A stretch of DNA of 64,000 nt. It comes from Herbidospora galbida (GTDB lineage Bacteria > Actinomycetota > Actinomycetes > Streptosporangiales > Streptosporangiaceae). Positions 25,084 to 32,510 of the stretch are shown here, one piece after another (the first letter of the stretch is position 1; each line of letters begins with the position of its first letter). The stretch is taken from the NCBI RefSeq assembly GCF_005233835.1, contig NZ_SZQA01000006.1:62001-126000 (forward strand), given 5' to 3'. A program made the translations under genes and the position numbers. The notes below the pieces were generated by a model that was not told the DNA's origin, searched no databases, and saw only the letters and a program-made list of their open reading frames with translations.

Positions 25084-25731
25084 TCAGCGGCGGGCCGCCG
25101 GGGCCGCCGCGTTCGGCCGGGGTCGTTCGATCCAGCCCGAGTCCACCGCGATCCGCACCGCGTCCGTCCGGTTCCGGGCCCCCGTCTTGGTGATGATGTT
25201 GGAGATGTAGTTCCGCACCGTCGCCGCCGACAGGTGCAGTTCGGCCGCGATCTCCCCCGTCGTCGCCCCCAGCCCCACCAGCCGCAGCACGTCCGCCTCC
25301 CGCTCCGTCAGCAGGGACGCGGACGCGGTCATCGCCGCCACCGCCAGAGAGGCGTCGATGACCCGTTCCCCGGCCGCGATCCGCCGGATGCTCTCGGCCA
25401 GTCTCTCGGTCGGGGCGTCTTTCAGGAGGAAGCCGCTGGCCCCCGCGTCCATGGCCCGCTTCAGCAGGGTCGTCTGGGCCAGGGCCGTCAGGATGAGCAC
25501 CCGGCACGTCGGCAGTGCCTGGCGCAGGCGGCAGGTCGCCTCGATTCCGTCCGCCCCGGGCATCTCGATGTCCACCACGGCCACGTCGGGGCGGGCGGCG
25601 AGGGCCTGGGCGACGACCTTGTCGCCCCGGTCGGTCTCCGCGACGACCTCGATGTCGCCCGTCAGGTTCAGCAGGACGGTGAGGGCGCCCCGTACGACAC
25701 CGTGGTCTTCAGCCAGCAGAACGCGAATCAA
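25084..25731 (-). CDS. NarL/LuxR family response regulator
   Basis: A 215-residue response regulator. The receiver domain (1-120) has the acidic pocket AEDH and phospho-acceptor Asp54 in VVDIEMPGADG, and Lys in FLLKDAP. The C-terminal LuxR HTH (150-205) reads LTEREADVLRLVGLGATTGE and HLSAATVRNYISNIITKTGA. Its start lies 23 nt inside the end of the kinase gene, so the pair is one operon. Targets are unknown; it may act on the RiPP locus next door, which is inference. Confidence 0.9.
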   Translation of the reverse strand: MIRVLLAEDHGVVRGALTVLLNLTGDIEVVAETDRGDKVVAQALAARPDVAVVDIEMPGADGIEATCRLRQALPTCRVLILTALAQTTLLKRAMDAGASGFLLKDAPTERLAESIRRIAAGERVIDASLAVAAMTASASLLTEREADVLRLVGLGATTGEIAAELHLSAATVRNYISNIITKTGARNRTDAVRIAVDSGWIERPRPNAAAPAARR

Positions 25732-26857
25732 CGGTGATCACTCTCTCCTGATCGTGTACGGCGGGCAGCCACACCCGCAGTTCGAACCCGTCCGTGCCTG
25801 TCTCTTCCGCTCGCAGGTCTCCGCCCAGCCGGTCGACGCGCTGGGTGAGGCTGATGAGGCCCGAGCCGTCGCCCCTGTTCACGCGGCGGGCGCCGTCGTT
25901 GGCGATCAGCAGGTGGATCTGGCCGTCCTTGTCGTCGAGTTCGATCACGCAGGTGCGGGCGGTGCTGTGCCTGACGACGTTCGTGGCGGCCTCTCTGACG
26001 ATCCAGGCGAGGGCGTCGCCGGTGACCTCGTCGATCTCGGTGATGCCCAGGCGCAGGTCGCAGCGGGCGCCGGTCAGTTCGATCAAGGCCACGGCGGCCG
26101 ACAGTTCGGCGCCCAGATCGAGGGAGCGGCGGGCGGCGACGACGTCGCCGATCTCCTCGCGGGCCTCGCTGGCGATGAGGATGGTGGCCTCGATCTCGTC
26201 CATGGCGCGGACGGGGTCGCGGTCGAACAGCGCCAGAGCGACCTCGGTCTTCAGTCGGATGGACGCCAAGGTCTGGCCGAGCAGGTCGTGGAGTTCGCCG
26301 GCCATCCGGACGCGGTCCTCGTCCACGGCCATCTCGGCCAGGACGGCCCGCAGTTCGCGCAGTTCCCTGATGAACCTGGCGTAGTGGACGATCCCGGCGG
26401 CGACCACGGAGGCGACCAGGACGGCGGCGCCGGCCTGCAGGGCGGCGGCGCGGGAGGGTTCGCCCAGGGCCAGCGTCAGCGGGACCTCGGCGACGGCCAC
26501 CACCGTCAGGACGGCCACGGCGAGGCGGAAGCGGAGCAGCAGCAGGGCCGCGGCGCCGACGATGAGGGGCGTGTACGCCCAGGCCAGGCCCAGCAGCGGG
26601 AACGAGCCGTAGACGACGACGGCGAACAGGGCGAAGGTCCGGCCCGCGCGGGGCCCGGGGCCCGTGCCGGCGATGTGGCCGACGACGATCTTCCAGTACA
26701 CGACGAGGAGGCCGGCGAGCAGGACGCTCGACAGCACTGCCCGGACCGGGTCGCCGCTGACCACGAACGCGATGGGGGTGAGACCCCCGAGCGCGCCCGT
26801 CGGCACGACGACGCCTATTGACAGCCCCCTGACCTGCGCTTCGCTCTGCTGCGCCAC
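25709..26857 (-). CDS. Sensor histidine kinase (HisKA_3 type)
   Basis: A 382-residue membrane kinase. About five hydrophobic segments (15-35, 40-60, 75-110, 113-132, 140-158) precede a dimerisation/phospho-acceptor helix with His190 in GELHDLLGQTL and a HATPase_c domain (about 280-370; REAATNVVRH, GDGSGLISLTQRVDRLGGDL). It is the cognate kinase of the overlapping response regulator. Its membrane and linker region resembles that of the degenerate protein at 44098-44850, implying a duplication within this locus. Confidence 0.88.
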   Translation of the reverse strand: MAQQSEAQVRGLSIGVVVPTGALGGLTPIAFVVSGDPVRAVLSSVLLAGLLVVYWKIVVGHIAGTGPGPRAGRTFALFAVVVYGSFPLLGLAWAYTPLIVGAAALLLLRFRLAVAVLTVVAVAEVPLTLALGEPSRAAALQAGAAVLVASVVAAGIVHYARFIRELRELRAVLAEMAVDEDRVRMAGELHDLLGQTLASIRLKTEVALALFDRDPVRAMDEIEATILIASEAREEIGDVVAARRSLDLGAELSAAVALIELTGARCDLRLGITEIDEVTGDALAWIVREAATNVVRHSTARTCVIELDDKDGQIHLLIANDGARRVNRGDGSGLISLTQRVDRLGGDLRAEETGTDGFELRVWLPAVHDQERVITVDSRSAG

Positions 26858-26925
26858 AAGTGGTCTCCGCTACGTGTCCGAGGCGTCAAGTTTCCTACTG
26901 ATCGTGACGCTTAAGAGGTTCGCGA

Positions 26926-27564
26926 TCAACAGTCGGCATTGTCGTTTAACCACCCGTTAGCACGAGCGATGCGGACGGCCTCCTCGTCGCTGCGCGCGCC
27001 GGTCTTCAGGCGGGCGGCGGCGAGGTAGTTGCGGATCGTGTGGGCCGACAGGCCGAGGCTGCCGCGCAGGTCGCTGCTGCGCCCACCGGCGGCCAGGGCC
27101 GACAGGACGGTGATCTCCCGCGCGGTCAGCGGGTTGGTGGTGATCTCCGGCTCCCGGCCGCCGCCGTCGTCGTCGGCCAGGTCGAGATCGATGTAGCGCT
27201 CGCCCCTGGCCACCGCGCGGATCGCGTCGGTGAGCCGGTGGGCGGGCGCGTCCTTGACGAGGAAGCCCCGCACGCCTGCGGCCATCGCCCGGTCGAAGTT
27301 GCCCGGCGACCCGACGCTGGTGAGGATCAGCACCGGCGGGGGCTGCTCCAGCTCCTTGATCAGGCCGGCCGCCTCCAGGCCGTCGATGCCGGGGAGACCG
27401 ATGTCCAGGAGGGCGACGTCGGGCTTGCTGTCGACGACGGCGGGCAGGATCTCGTCGCCCCGGGAGACCTCCTCGATGACCCGGATGTCCCGCTCCTCCG
27501 ACAGCAGGGCGATCAGGGCTCCTCTGATGAGATCGTGGTCCTCGGCGATCAGAACTTTGATCAT
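26926..27564 (-). CDS. NarL/LuxR family response regulator (RiPP locus)
   Basis: A 212-residue response regulator: receiver domain with AEDH, phospho-acceptor Asp54 in LLDIGLPGIDG and FLVKDAP, then a LuxR HTH (about 150-205; LTAREITVLSALAAGGRSSD, LSAHTIRNYLAAARL). Its ATG overlaps the kinase stop as ATGA. It ends an operon that begins with a precursor peptide gene and continues through an ABC exporter and kinase, so it is the best candidate activator of the precursor promoters that share ATGAC-N3-CATCA. That link is inference. Confidence 0.9.
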   Translation of the reverse strand: MIKVLIAEDHDLIRGALIALLSEERDIRVIEEVSRGDEILPAVVDSKPDVALLDIGLPGIDGLEAAGLIKELEQPPPVLILTSVGSPGNFDRAMAAGVRGFLVKDAPAHRLTDAIRAVARGERYIDLDLADDDGGGREPEITTNPLTAREITVLSALAAGGRSSDLRGSLGLSAHTIRNYLAAARLKTGARSDEEAVRIARANGWLNDNADC

Positions 27565-28748
27565 TTCCGGTCTCCTGTGGCAGAGGTGAGAGCGGCCGCC
27601 GCCGTCGGGCGGCCGGGAACGTCCAGCGACAGCGTGAACCAGCCGTCTTCGAGGTGCCGGTCGCAGTTCCCGCCGACCTGCGCGAGTCGTTCGTCGAGCC
27701 CGGCCAGGCCGCTCCCGCCCACGGCGGCGTCGGCGGCGTCGGCGGCCGGGGGCGCCGACGGGCGTACACCGTCGTTGGAGACGGTGACCCTGATCCGGTC
27801 GCCCTCCTCCTCGACGTCGAGCAGGCAGACGGTGGCGTCGCTGTGCCGCAGCAGGTTGGTGGCGGCCTCGCGGACCGCCCACGCCAGCGCCACCCGGACC
27901 TCCGCCGACAGCGTGACCGGCAGCGCGGCGAAGTCGCACTTGACCCCGGCGCTCTCCAGGACCTTCCGGACCCCGCTCAGCTCCTTCTCCAGTGACATCT
28001 CCCGGTAGCCCTTGACCACGGCGCGCACGTCGTGGAGGGAGCGCCGGGCGATGTCGTGGATCTCCGTCAGTTCGCGGTTCAGCTTGGGCCGCTGGTCGGC
28101 GGGGATGCGCATGGACAGTTCGGTTCGCATCGCGATCACCGACAGGTTGTGCCCGAGCACGTCGTGGAGCTCGCGGGCGAACCGCAGCCGCTCCTCGGTG
28201 ATGGCGAGCCGGGCCAGTTCCTCCCTGGTGCGCTGAAGTTCGCTCAGCAGCGTCGCGAAGATGGTCAGGCCGGCGAGCGCGGCCGCGGTGAGCATGCTCT
28301 GCAGCCCGCTGAACAGCACCCAGCTGAGGTTCTGGCCGGCCGACAGGACGAGCTCCAGGATCAGCGCGGCGAAGAACCCCGCCCACGCCGCCCTGCCGCG
28401 CAGGGTCACCGCATAGGCGTACGGGAGCATGAACCCGAGGCTCAGCCAGGACGGCCCGGCGGCGAACGGCAGCGCCACGGCCACCGCCGTCATCGCGCCC
28501 AGCACCACCAGGTCGGGCCGGCCTCCCCGGCCGAGCACGGCCCGCACCCCGAGCCACAGGTAGCCCGCGGTCAGACCCGTGAGGAGCAGCACCGCGAGAG
28601 CGCCCCGGACGCCGGGGAACCTCCCGAGGACCTCCGCGAGCGGGAGCACGGCGAAGATCGCCATGCCCACGGTGAAGACCGCCGCCGCGATGCGGGCGAG
28701 CCGCACCGTGCCGGGGCCGACGCCGGTCAGCCTCTGCGCGGTTCCCAC
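27561..28748 (-). CDS. Sensor histidine kinase (HisKA_3 type, RiPP locus)
   Basis: A 395-residue membrane kinase. Hydrophobic segments at about 18-40, 48-70, 80-98, 105-115, 122-137 and 140-168; His195 in RELHDVLGHNLSV; HATPase_c at about 280-385 (REAATNLLRH, GGSGLAGLDERLAQVGG). GTG 28748 is supported by GGAGG about 8 nt upstream and overlaps the permease gene by 22 nt. It may sense cell-envelope stress or the peptide product, as usual for kinases beside bacteriocin exporters; this is inference from context. Confidence 0.87.
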   Translation of the reverse strand: MGTAQRLTGVGPGTVRLARIAAAVFTVGMAIFAVLPLAEVLGRFPGVRGALAVLLLTGLTAGYLWLGVRAVLGRGGRPDLVVLGAMTAVAVALPFAAGPSWLSLGFMLPYAYAVTLRGRAAWAGFFAALILELVLSAGQNLSWVLFSGLQSMLTAAALAGLTIFATLLSELQRTREELARLAITEERLRFARELHDVLGHNLSVIAMRTELSMRIPADQRPKLNRELTEIHDIARRSLHDVRAVVKGYREMSLEKELSGVRKVLESAGVKCDFAALPVTLSAEVRVALAWAVREAATNLLRHSDATVCLLDVEEEGDRIRVTVSNDGVRPSAPPAADAADAAVGGSGLAGLDERLAQVGGNCDRHLEDGWFTLSLDVPGRPTAAAALTSATGDRK

Positions 28749-29458
28749 CTGAACCACCTCCTCGCCGCCAACAGCGACAGGACCAGCCAGCCGATCAGGA
28801 CGAGCCACCCCGCCCCCAGGGCCGGGAGTCCGGCATCGGGGTCGAAGTAGGCCAGGGTGACGCCCTCGGCCACCCGCCCGAAGGGCAGGAAGCCGTTGAC
28901 GGTCAGGGCCCACGCGGGGAACGCCGAGAACGGGACGGCGAACCCCGACAGGCCGAGCGTGAGCAGGTGGAACGGCAGGCTCACCGCGATGATGGCCCCC
29001 GTCGAGGGCACCCGGCCGCTGACCGCGACGCCCATCGCGCCGAACACCGCGAGGGCGAGCAGCGTGGTCACCAGCAGCAGCGCCGGGTTGGCCGGCAGGG
29101 CGAGCCCGTGGACGCCGTTCGCCACGGCGACGATGGCCACGAGCTGGACCAGCCCGATCGAGACCACGGTCAGGATCTCGCCGCCGAAGATCGCCATCTC
29201 GGGCAGCTCGGTGCCGCGCAGCCGCTTGAGGATCAGCTGCTGGCGCTTCACGACGAACGACTCCAGCAGCGTCGCGAACCCCAGCAGCCCGGCCCCCATC
29301 ACGATGATGCCGACGATCAGCCGCTCGGGGTTGGGCACCGCCAGCGGCAGCAGCCAGGCGAACAGCACGGGGAAGCCGAGAGCGACCCAGATCGACACGG
29401 GGGTGCGCCAGAAGAGCCGCTGGGTCAGCCGGAAGTGCGCGATCGTGTAGGCCGTCAC
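28727..29458 (-). CDS. ABC transporter permease (ABC-2 type)
   Basis: A 243-residue integral membrane protein with about six hydrophobic segments (20-45, 50-75, 100-125, 135-155, 160-185, 210-232), the layout of ABC-2 permeases. Start GTG 29458 overlaps the ATPase stop as GTGA. With the upstream ATPase it makes a compact exporter, probably for self-protection or for release of a peptide, given its position in the RiPP cluster. Confidence 0.87.
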   Translation of the reverse strand: MTAYTIAHFRLTQRLFWRTPVSIWVALGFPVLFAWLLPLAVPNPERLIVGIIVMGAGLLGFATLLESFVVKRQQLILKRLRGTELPEMAIFGGEILTVVSIGLVQLVAIVAVANGVHGLALPANPALLLVTTLLALAVFGAMGVAVSGRVPSTGAIIAVSLPFHLLTLGLSGFAVPFSAFPAWALTVNGFLPFGRVAEGVTLAYFDPDAGLPALGAGWLVLIGWLVLSLLAARRWFRWEPRRG

Positions 29459-30372
29459 GCCCGCACCTCCCGCGCGCCCGTCTGGGCGACGTCCAGGAAG
29501 ATCTCTTCGAGCGTGGCCTGGCGGACGTCGAGGCCGCTGATCCGCACCCCGCGCCGGACCGACCAGCCGAGGACCGCGTGCGCGGCCGACTCGGGCTCGG
29601 GCGTGACGATCAGGCAGCTGCGGCCCGTCACGGTCAGCACGTCCGAGGCGGCGACCTCCAGCCCGTCGACGGTCGCGCCCTCGGGCAGGTCGAAAGCGAC
29701 CCGTCCGGCGCCCCGGCCGAGCACCTCGGCCATCGTGCCGTGCACCACGACGCGGCCCTTGTCCATGATGGCCACCCGGGAGGCGAGTTCCTGGGCCTCC
29801 TCCAGGTAGTGGGTGGTGAGCAGCACCGTCGTGCCGTGACCGGACAGGTCCGCGACCAGGTCGCGGATCCGGCGGCGGGCCTCGGGGTCCAGGCCCGTCG
29901 TCGGCTCGTCGAGGAACAGCAGGTCCGGACGGCCGAGCGTGGCCAGGGCGAGGTCGAGTTTGCGCCGCTCGCCGCCGGACAGCTGCTTGACCCGCGTGCC
30001 GGCCTGGCCCGAGAGGCCGACCAGGTCGAGGGCCTCGTCGAGTGACCTGGAGTTCGTGGTGAACCGGCGCCAGGCGGTCACGGTCTCGGCCACCGACAGG
30101 TCGCCGAACAGGCCGGACTCCTGGAGGACCAGCCCGATCCTCGACCGGAACGGGCCGCGTTCGGCGGGGTCGTGGCCGAAGACCCGGGCGGTGCCGCCGG
30201 AGGGCCTGAGGTAGCCCTCCAGGATCTCGATCGTGGTGGTCTTGCCGGCTCCGTTGGTGCCGAGCAGGGCGAACACCTCGCCCTGGCGGACCTCGAAGGA
30301 GATCCCGTCGACCGCGGTGAAGTCGCCGTACCGTTTCCTGAGGTCGACGACCTCGATCACCGGGTCGGTCAT
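29455..30372 (-). CDS. ABC transporter ATP-binding protein
   Basis: A 305-residue ATPase: Walker A GTNGAGKTT (about 44-52), signature QLSGGERRKLDLAL (about 133-146), Walker B LLFLDEPTTGLDP and H-loop TTHYLEE. The C-terminal 80 residues match the drug-resistance ATPase tail. ATG 30372 overlaps the precursor-peptide stop as ATGA, so peptide and exporter are translated from one message. Self-immunity is the most likely role (inference). Confidence 0.92.
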   Translation of the reverse strand: MTDPVIEVVDLRKRYGDFTAVDGISFEVRQGEVFALLGTNGAGKTTTIEILEGYLRPSGGTARVFGHDPAERGPFRSRIGLVLQESGLFGDLSVAETVTAWRRFTTNSRSLDEALDLVGLSGQAGTRVKQLSGGERRKLDLALATLGRPDLLFLDEPTTGLDPEARRRIRDLVADLSGHGTTVLLTTHYLEEAQELASRVAIMDKGRVVVHGTMAEVLGRGAGRVAFDLPEGATVDGLEVAASDVLTVTGRSCLIVTPEPESAAHAVLGWSVRRGVRISGLDVRQATLEEIFLDVAQTGAREVRA

Positions 30373-30665
30373 CGCGGATCCGAGTGGCACAGCGCGATGC
30401 AGCCGACCGTGCTGATGGTGGCGAGCGCGCCGTTCTCGGCGCCGGCCGCGAACTCCATCTCGGCGATGTCGAACTCACCACGCGGCCGGGCGGGCAGCGG
30501 CGGCGTGGCCAGGCCCTCGGGGTAGGTGATGCCGTACTCGCCGAGCACGACCCGGGGTTCGGCCTCGTAGCGGGCCAGGAGCTCGCCGTCCGACCAGGAG
30601 ACCGCGATCAACCGGGCGAACTTCTTGCGGTCCTCATCTCCGAAGATGTACAGGTACTCGGCCAT
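30369..30665 (-). CDS. NHLP-type RiPP precursor peptide
   Basis: A 98-residue precursor. The leader follows the nitrile-hydratase-like (NHLP) pattern: YLYIFGDEDRKKFARLIAVS, WSDGELLARYEAEPRVVLGE, YGITYPEGLATPPLPARPRG and EFDIAEMEFAAGA. Cleavage by a C39 peptidase is expected after Ala-Gly/Ala-Gly-Ala, leaving ENGALATISTVGCIALCHSD plus two residues. That core has two Cys and several Thr/Ser suited to azoline and dehydro-residue formation. It is co-operonic with the ABC pair downstream, and its promoter region carries the 13-bp element at 30747-30759. Confidence 0.85.
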   Translation of the reverse strand: MAEYLYIFGDEDRKKFARLIAVSWSDGELLARYEAEPRVVLGEYGITYPEGLATPPLPARPRGEFDIAEMEFAAGAENGALATISTVGCIALCHSDPR

Positions 30666-30692
30666 CGGGCACTCTCATTCCTTCGATACGTG

Positions 30693-30759
30693 CAACGATC
30701 CGGAATTCGGGCGGCGGAGGGCAGATGCAGACGACACCGGCCGCCCATGACGGACATCA
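30693..30759 (-). promoter_or_regulatory. Precursor promoter region with conserved blocks
   Basis: Contains three blocks also found upstream of the next precursor: CAACGATCCGGAATTCGGG (30693-30711), GGCAGATGCAGACGACA (30720-30736) and ATGACGGACATCA (30747-30759). On the transcript strand GGGCGGC and GCCGCCC flank the middle block and could pair. The 13-bp element is shared by five precursor promoters in the window. Confidence 0.5.
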
Positions 30760-30767
30760 CAAACCGG

Positions 30768-31079
30768 TCAGTGGTTACCGGTGATCCAGGTCGCGCCCTG
30801 TGAGTAGCACGACGCGCACGGCTCGCCCACGGTGCCGGTCGTGAGGCCGGCGGCCCCGGCCGCGCTCTCCAGGTCGGCGATCTCGAACTCGCCCTCGGGT
30901 TTGGCGGGCAGGGGCGGGGTGGGCACACCGGCCGGGTAGACGATGCCGAACTCACGCAGGACGACCCGGGGCTCGGACGCGTAGCGCGCCTGCAGGTCGC
31001 CGTCGGACCACGCCGCGGCGATCAGGCGGGCCAGCTTCTTGCGGTCGTCTTCTCCGAGCACGTACATGCTCTCGGCCAT
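30768..31079 (-). CDS. NHLP-type RiPP precursor peptide
   Basis: A 103-residue precursor with the same leader class: MAESMYVLGEDDRKKLARLI, AAAWSDGDLQARYASEPRVV, FGIVYPAGVPTPPLPAKPEG, EFEIADLESAAGA. The predicted core after the Ala-Gly region is about 28 residues: AGLTTGTVGEPCASCYSQGA and a tail TWITGNH. It has two Cys, four Thr and two Ser. It starts 106 nt downstream of the SagB-type dehydrogenase, and its own promoter elements occupy that gap. Confidence 0.85.
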   Translation of the reverse strand: MAESMYVLGEDDRKKLARLIAAAWSDGDLQARYASEPRVVLREFGIVYPAGVPTPPLPAKPEGEFEIADLESAAGAAGLTTGTVGEPCASCYSQGATWITGNH

Positions 31080-31120
31080 CGGACGCTCCTCATTCTGTCG
31101 GTACGTGGCTCTCTCACCTG

Positions 31121-31187
31121 CAACGATCCGGAATTCGGGGGGCGGTCGGCAGATGCAGACGACATTTGTCTCCCATGACGGACATCA
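31121..31187 (-). promoter_or_regulatory. Precursor promoter region with conserved blocks (second copy)
   Basis: The same three blocks as at 30693-30759 in the same order and spacing: CAACGATCCGGAATTCGGG (31121-31139), GGCAGATGCAGACGACA (31148-31164) and ATGACGGACATCA (31175-31187). The last block overlaps the stop codon of the dehydrogenase gene. The two regions are clearly duplicated together with the precursor genes. Confidence 0.5.
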
Positions 31188-32510
31188 CAAGCCGGGCGTA
31201 CCGCCGATGAGGAACTCGCCGACCGACGACTCGGTGGCCCAGTCGAGCCCGAAGGTGCGGGCCGCCAGCTCGGCGTCGCCCGCGCCGAGGCCGCAGGGAG
31301 ACAGGCCCATCGCGGTGGCCACGAGATAGAAGGTCTGGTAGAGCACGCCGACGTTCTTCAGCGACGCGGCGTAGGCCAGGCCGGCGTACTTCCACGACAT
31401 GCGCTGGAAGCGCGAGGTGATGGTGATCAGGACGTCGGGCTGCGCCATGTAACCGGTCGACATGCTCGCGACGGCCAGCATCGCCCGCTGGTCCTCGTCC
31501 CTGGCCGCCAGCCCGACGAGGCGGTGGCCGAGCGGGTCGTAGTAGTAGACGCCGCCCGCCAGCCCTTCGCACTCCCGGACGGTCAGGTAGAGCTCCAGTT
31601 CGTGGCAGGCGCCGCCGCCGGGGTAGGGGCGGCTGCTGGTCTCGTACGGCGCCCCTTCGGTCGGGCCGAAGACGGCCCTGACCCGGGCGGTCCGGTAGAG
31701 CAGCTCGCCGAGCTGGCGGGCCGTGAGGACCGAGGCGTAGGAGCGGACGGACCGGCGGCCTTCGAGCACCGTCGTGAACGCCGGGCCGGGCTCGTCGAGC
31801 GAGGGCCGGAACAGTTCGGTGATCGGGCCCTCCGGCAGCGGTTTGAGCGCCGGTTCCGGCGGCGTCTCGTCGCGGAAGCGGAAGGTGGCCCCGACGGGCT
31901 GGTCGTGCCTGCCCACCCGGGACCTGTTGTGGAAGAGCAGGTCGTGGAACTCCCAGGCGCGCAGCGCGGGGTGGTCGTCCTCGACCAGGTCGTCGCCCGC
32001 CATCCCCGTCGCGACCAGGTGGGCCAGCGCCTCGGGCGCCTCCTTCACCATGACGCCCCGGGCCAGCGCCGCGATCAGGGGCATGGCCTCCTCGGTCAGG
32101 GTGACCCGGTGCCGCGACAGCGGCGACTCCAGGATCAGGCCGTCGTCCGACCGGCGGACCAGCGCGAACCGCGACAGCCGCACGGTGTCGTCGGGCGCCA
32201 GGCGCGGCAGCCGGAACGTCGCGTCGCGGGCGATCGGGGTGACCCGCAGCACCGGCTCGACCGTGCGCACGAGCACCTGGTGCAGCCGGTCGAGCACCAG
32301 GTAGAGCAGCGCCACCTCCTCGCTCGTCCCGCCCGCCGTCAGCAGGCGTTCGGCGAGGTCGTCCTCGTGGACGAGGGCGCCGGGGAGCTCGCCGAGCAGC
32401 GCCGCGATGCGCGGGGTCAGGCCGCGCGCGGCCTGCGTGCCGAAGGTGTGGGAGATGGTCAGCACGCCGTACTGCCAGGTGACGACGGCGTCCGGGCGCA
32501 GGCCGATCAC
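31185..32510 (-). CDS. SagB-type azoline dehydrogenase
   Basis: A 441-residue FMN-dependent nitroreductase-fold enzyme that oxidises thiazolines/oxazolines to azoles. The C-terminal catalytic domain (about 215-441) reads VLEGRRSVRSYASVLTARQL, RPYPGGGACHELELYLTVRE, then NVGVLYQTFYLVATAMGLSP and CGLGAGD, all SagB-type signatures. The N-terminal half is an all-helical/beta leader-binding-like region common to the SagB-type long form. GTG 32510 overlaps the YcaO stop as GTGA, giving one cyclodehydratase/dehydrogenase unit. It lies immediately upstream of two precursor genes. Confidence 0.88.
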   Translation of the reverse strand: MIGLRPDAVVTWQYGVLTISHTFGTQAARGLTPRIAALLGELPGALVHEDDLAERLLTAGGTSEEVALLYLVLDRLHQVLVRTVEPVLRVTPIARDATFRLPRLAPDDTVRLSRFALVRRSDDGLILESPLSRHRVTLTEEAMPLIAALARGVMVKEAPEALAHLVATGMAGDDLVEDDHPALRAWEFHDLLFHNRSRVGRHDQPVGATFRFRDETPPEPALKPLPEGPITELFRPSLDEPGPAFTTVLEGRRSVRSYASVLTARQLGELLYRTARVRAVFGPTEGAPYETSSRPYPGGGACHELELYLTVRECEGLAGGVYYYDPLGHRLVGLAARDEDQRAMLAVASMSTGYMAQPDVLITITSRFQRMSWKYAGLAYAASLKNVGVLYQTFYLVATAMGLSPCGLGAGDAELAARTFGLDWATESSVGEFLIGGTPGL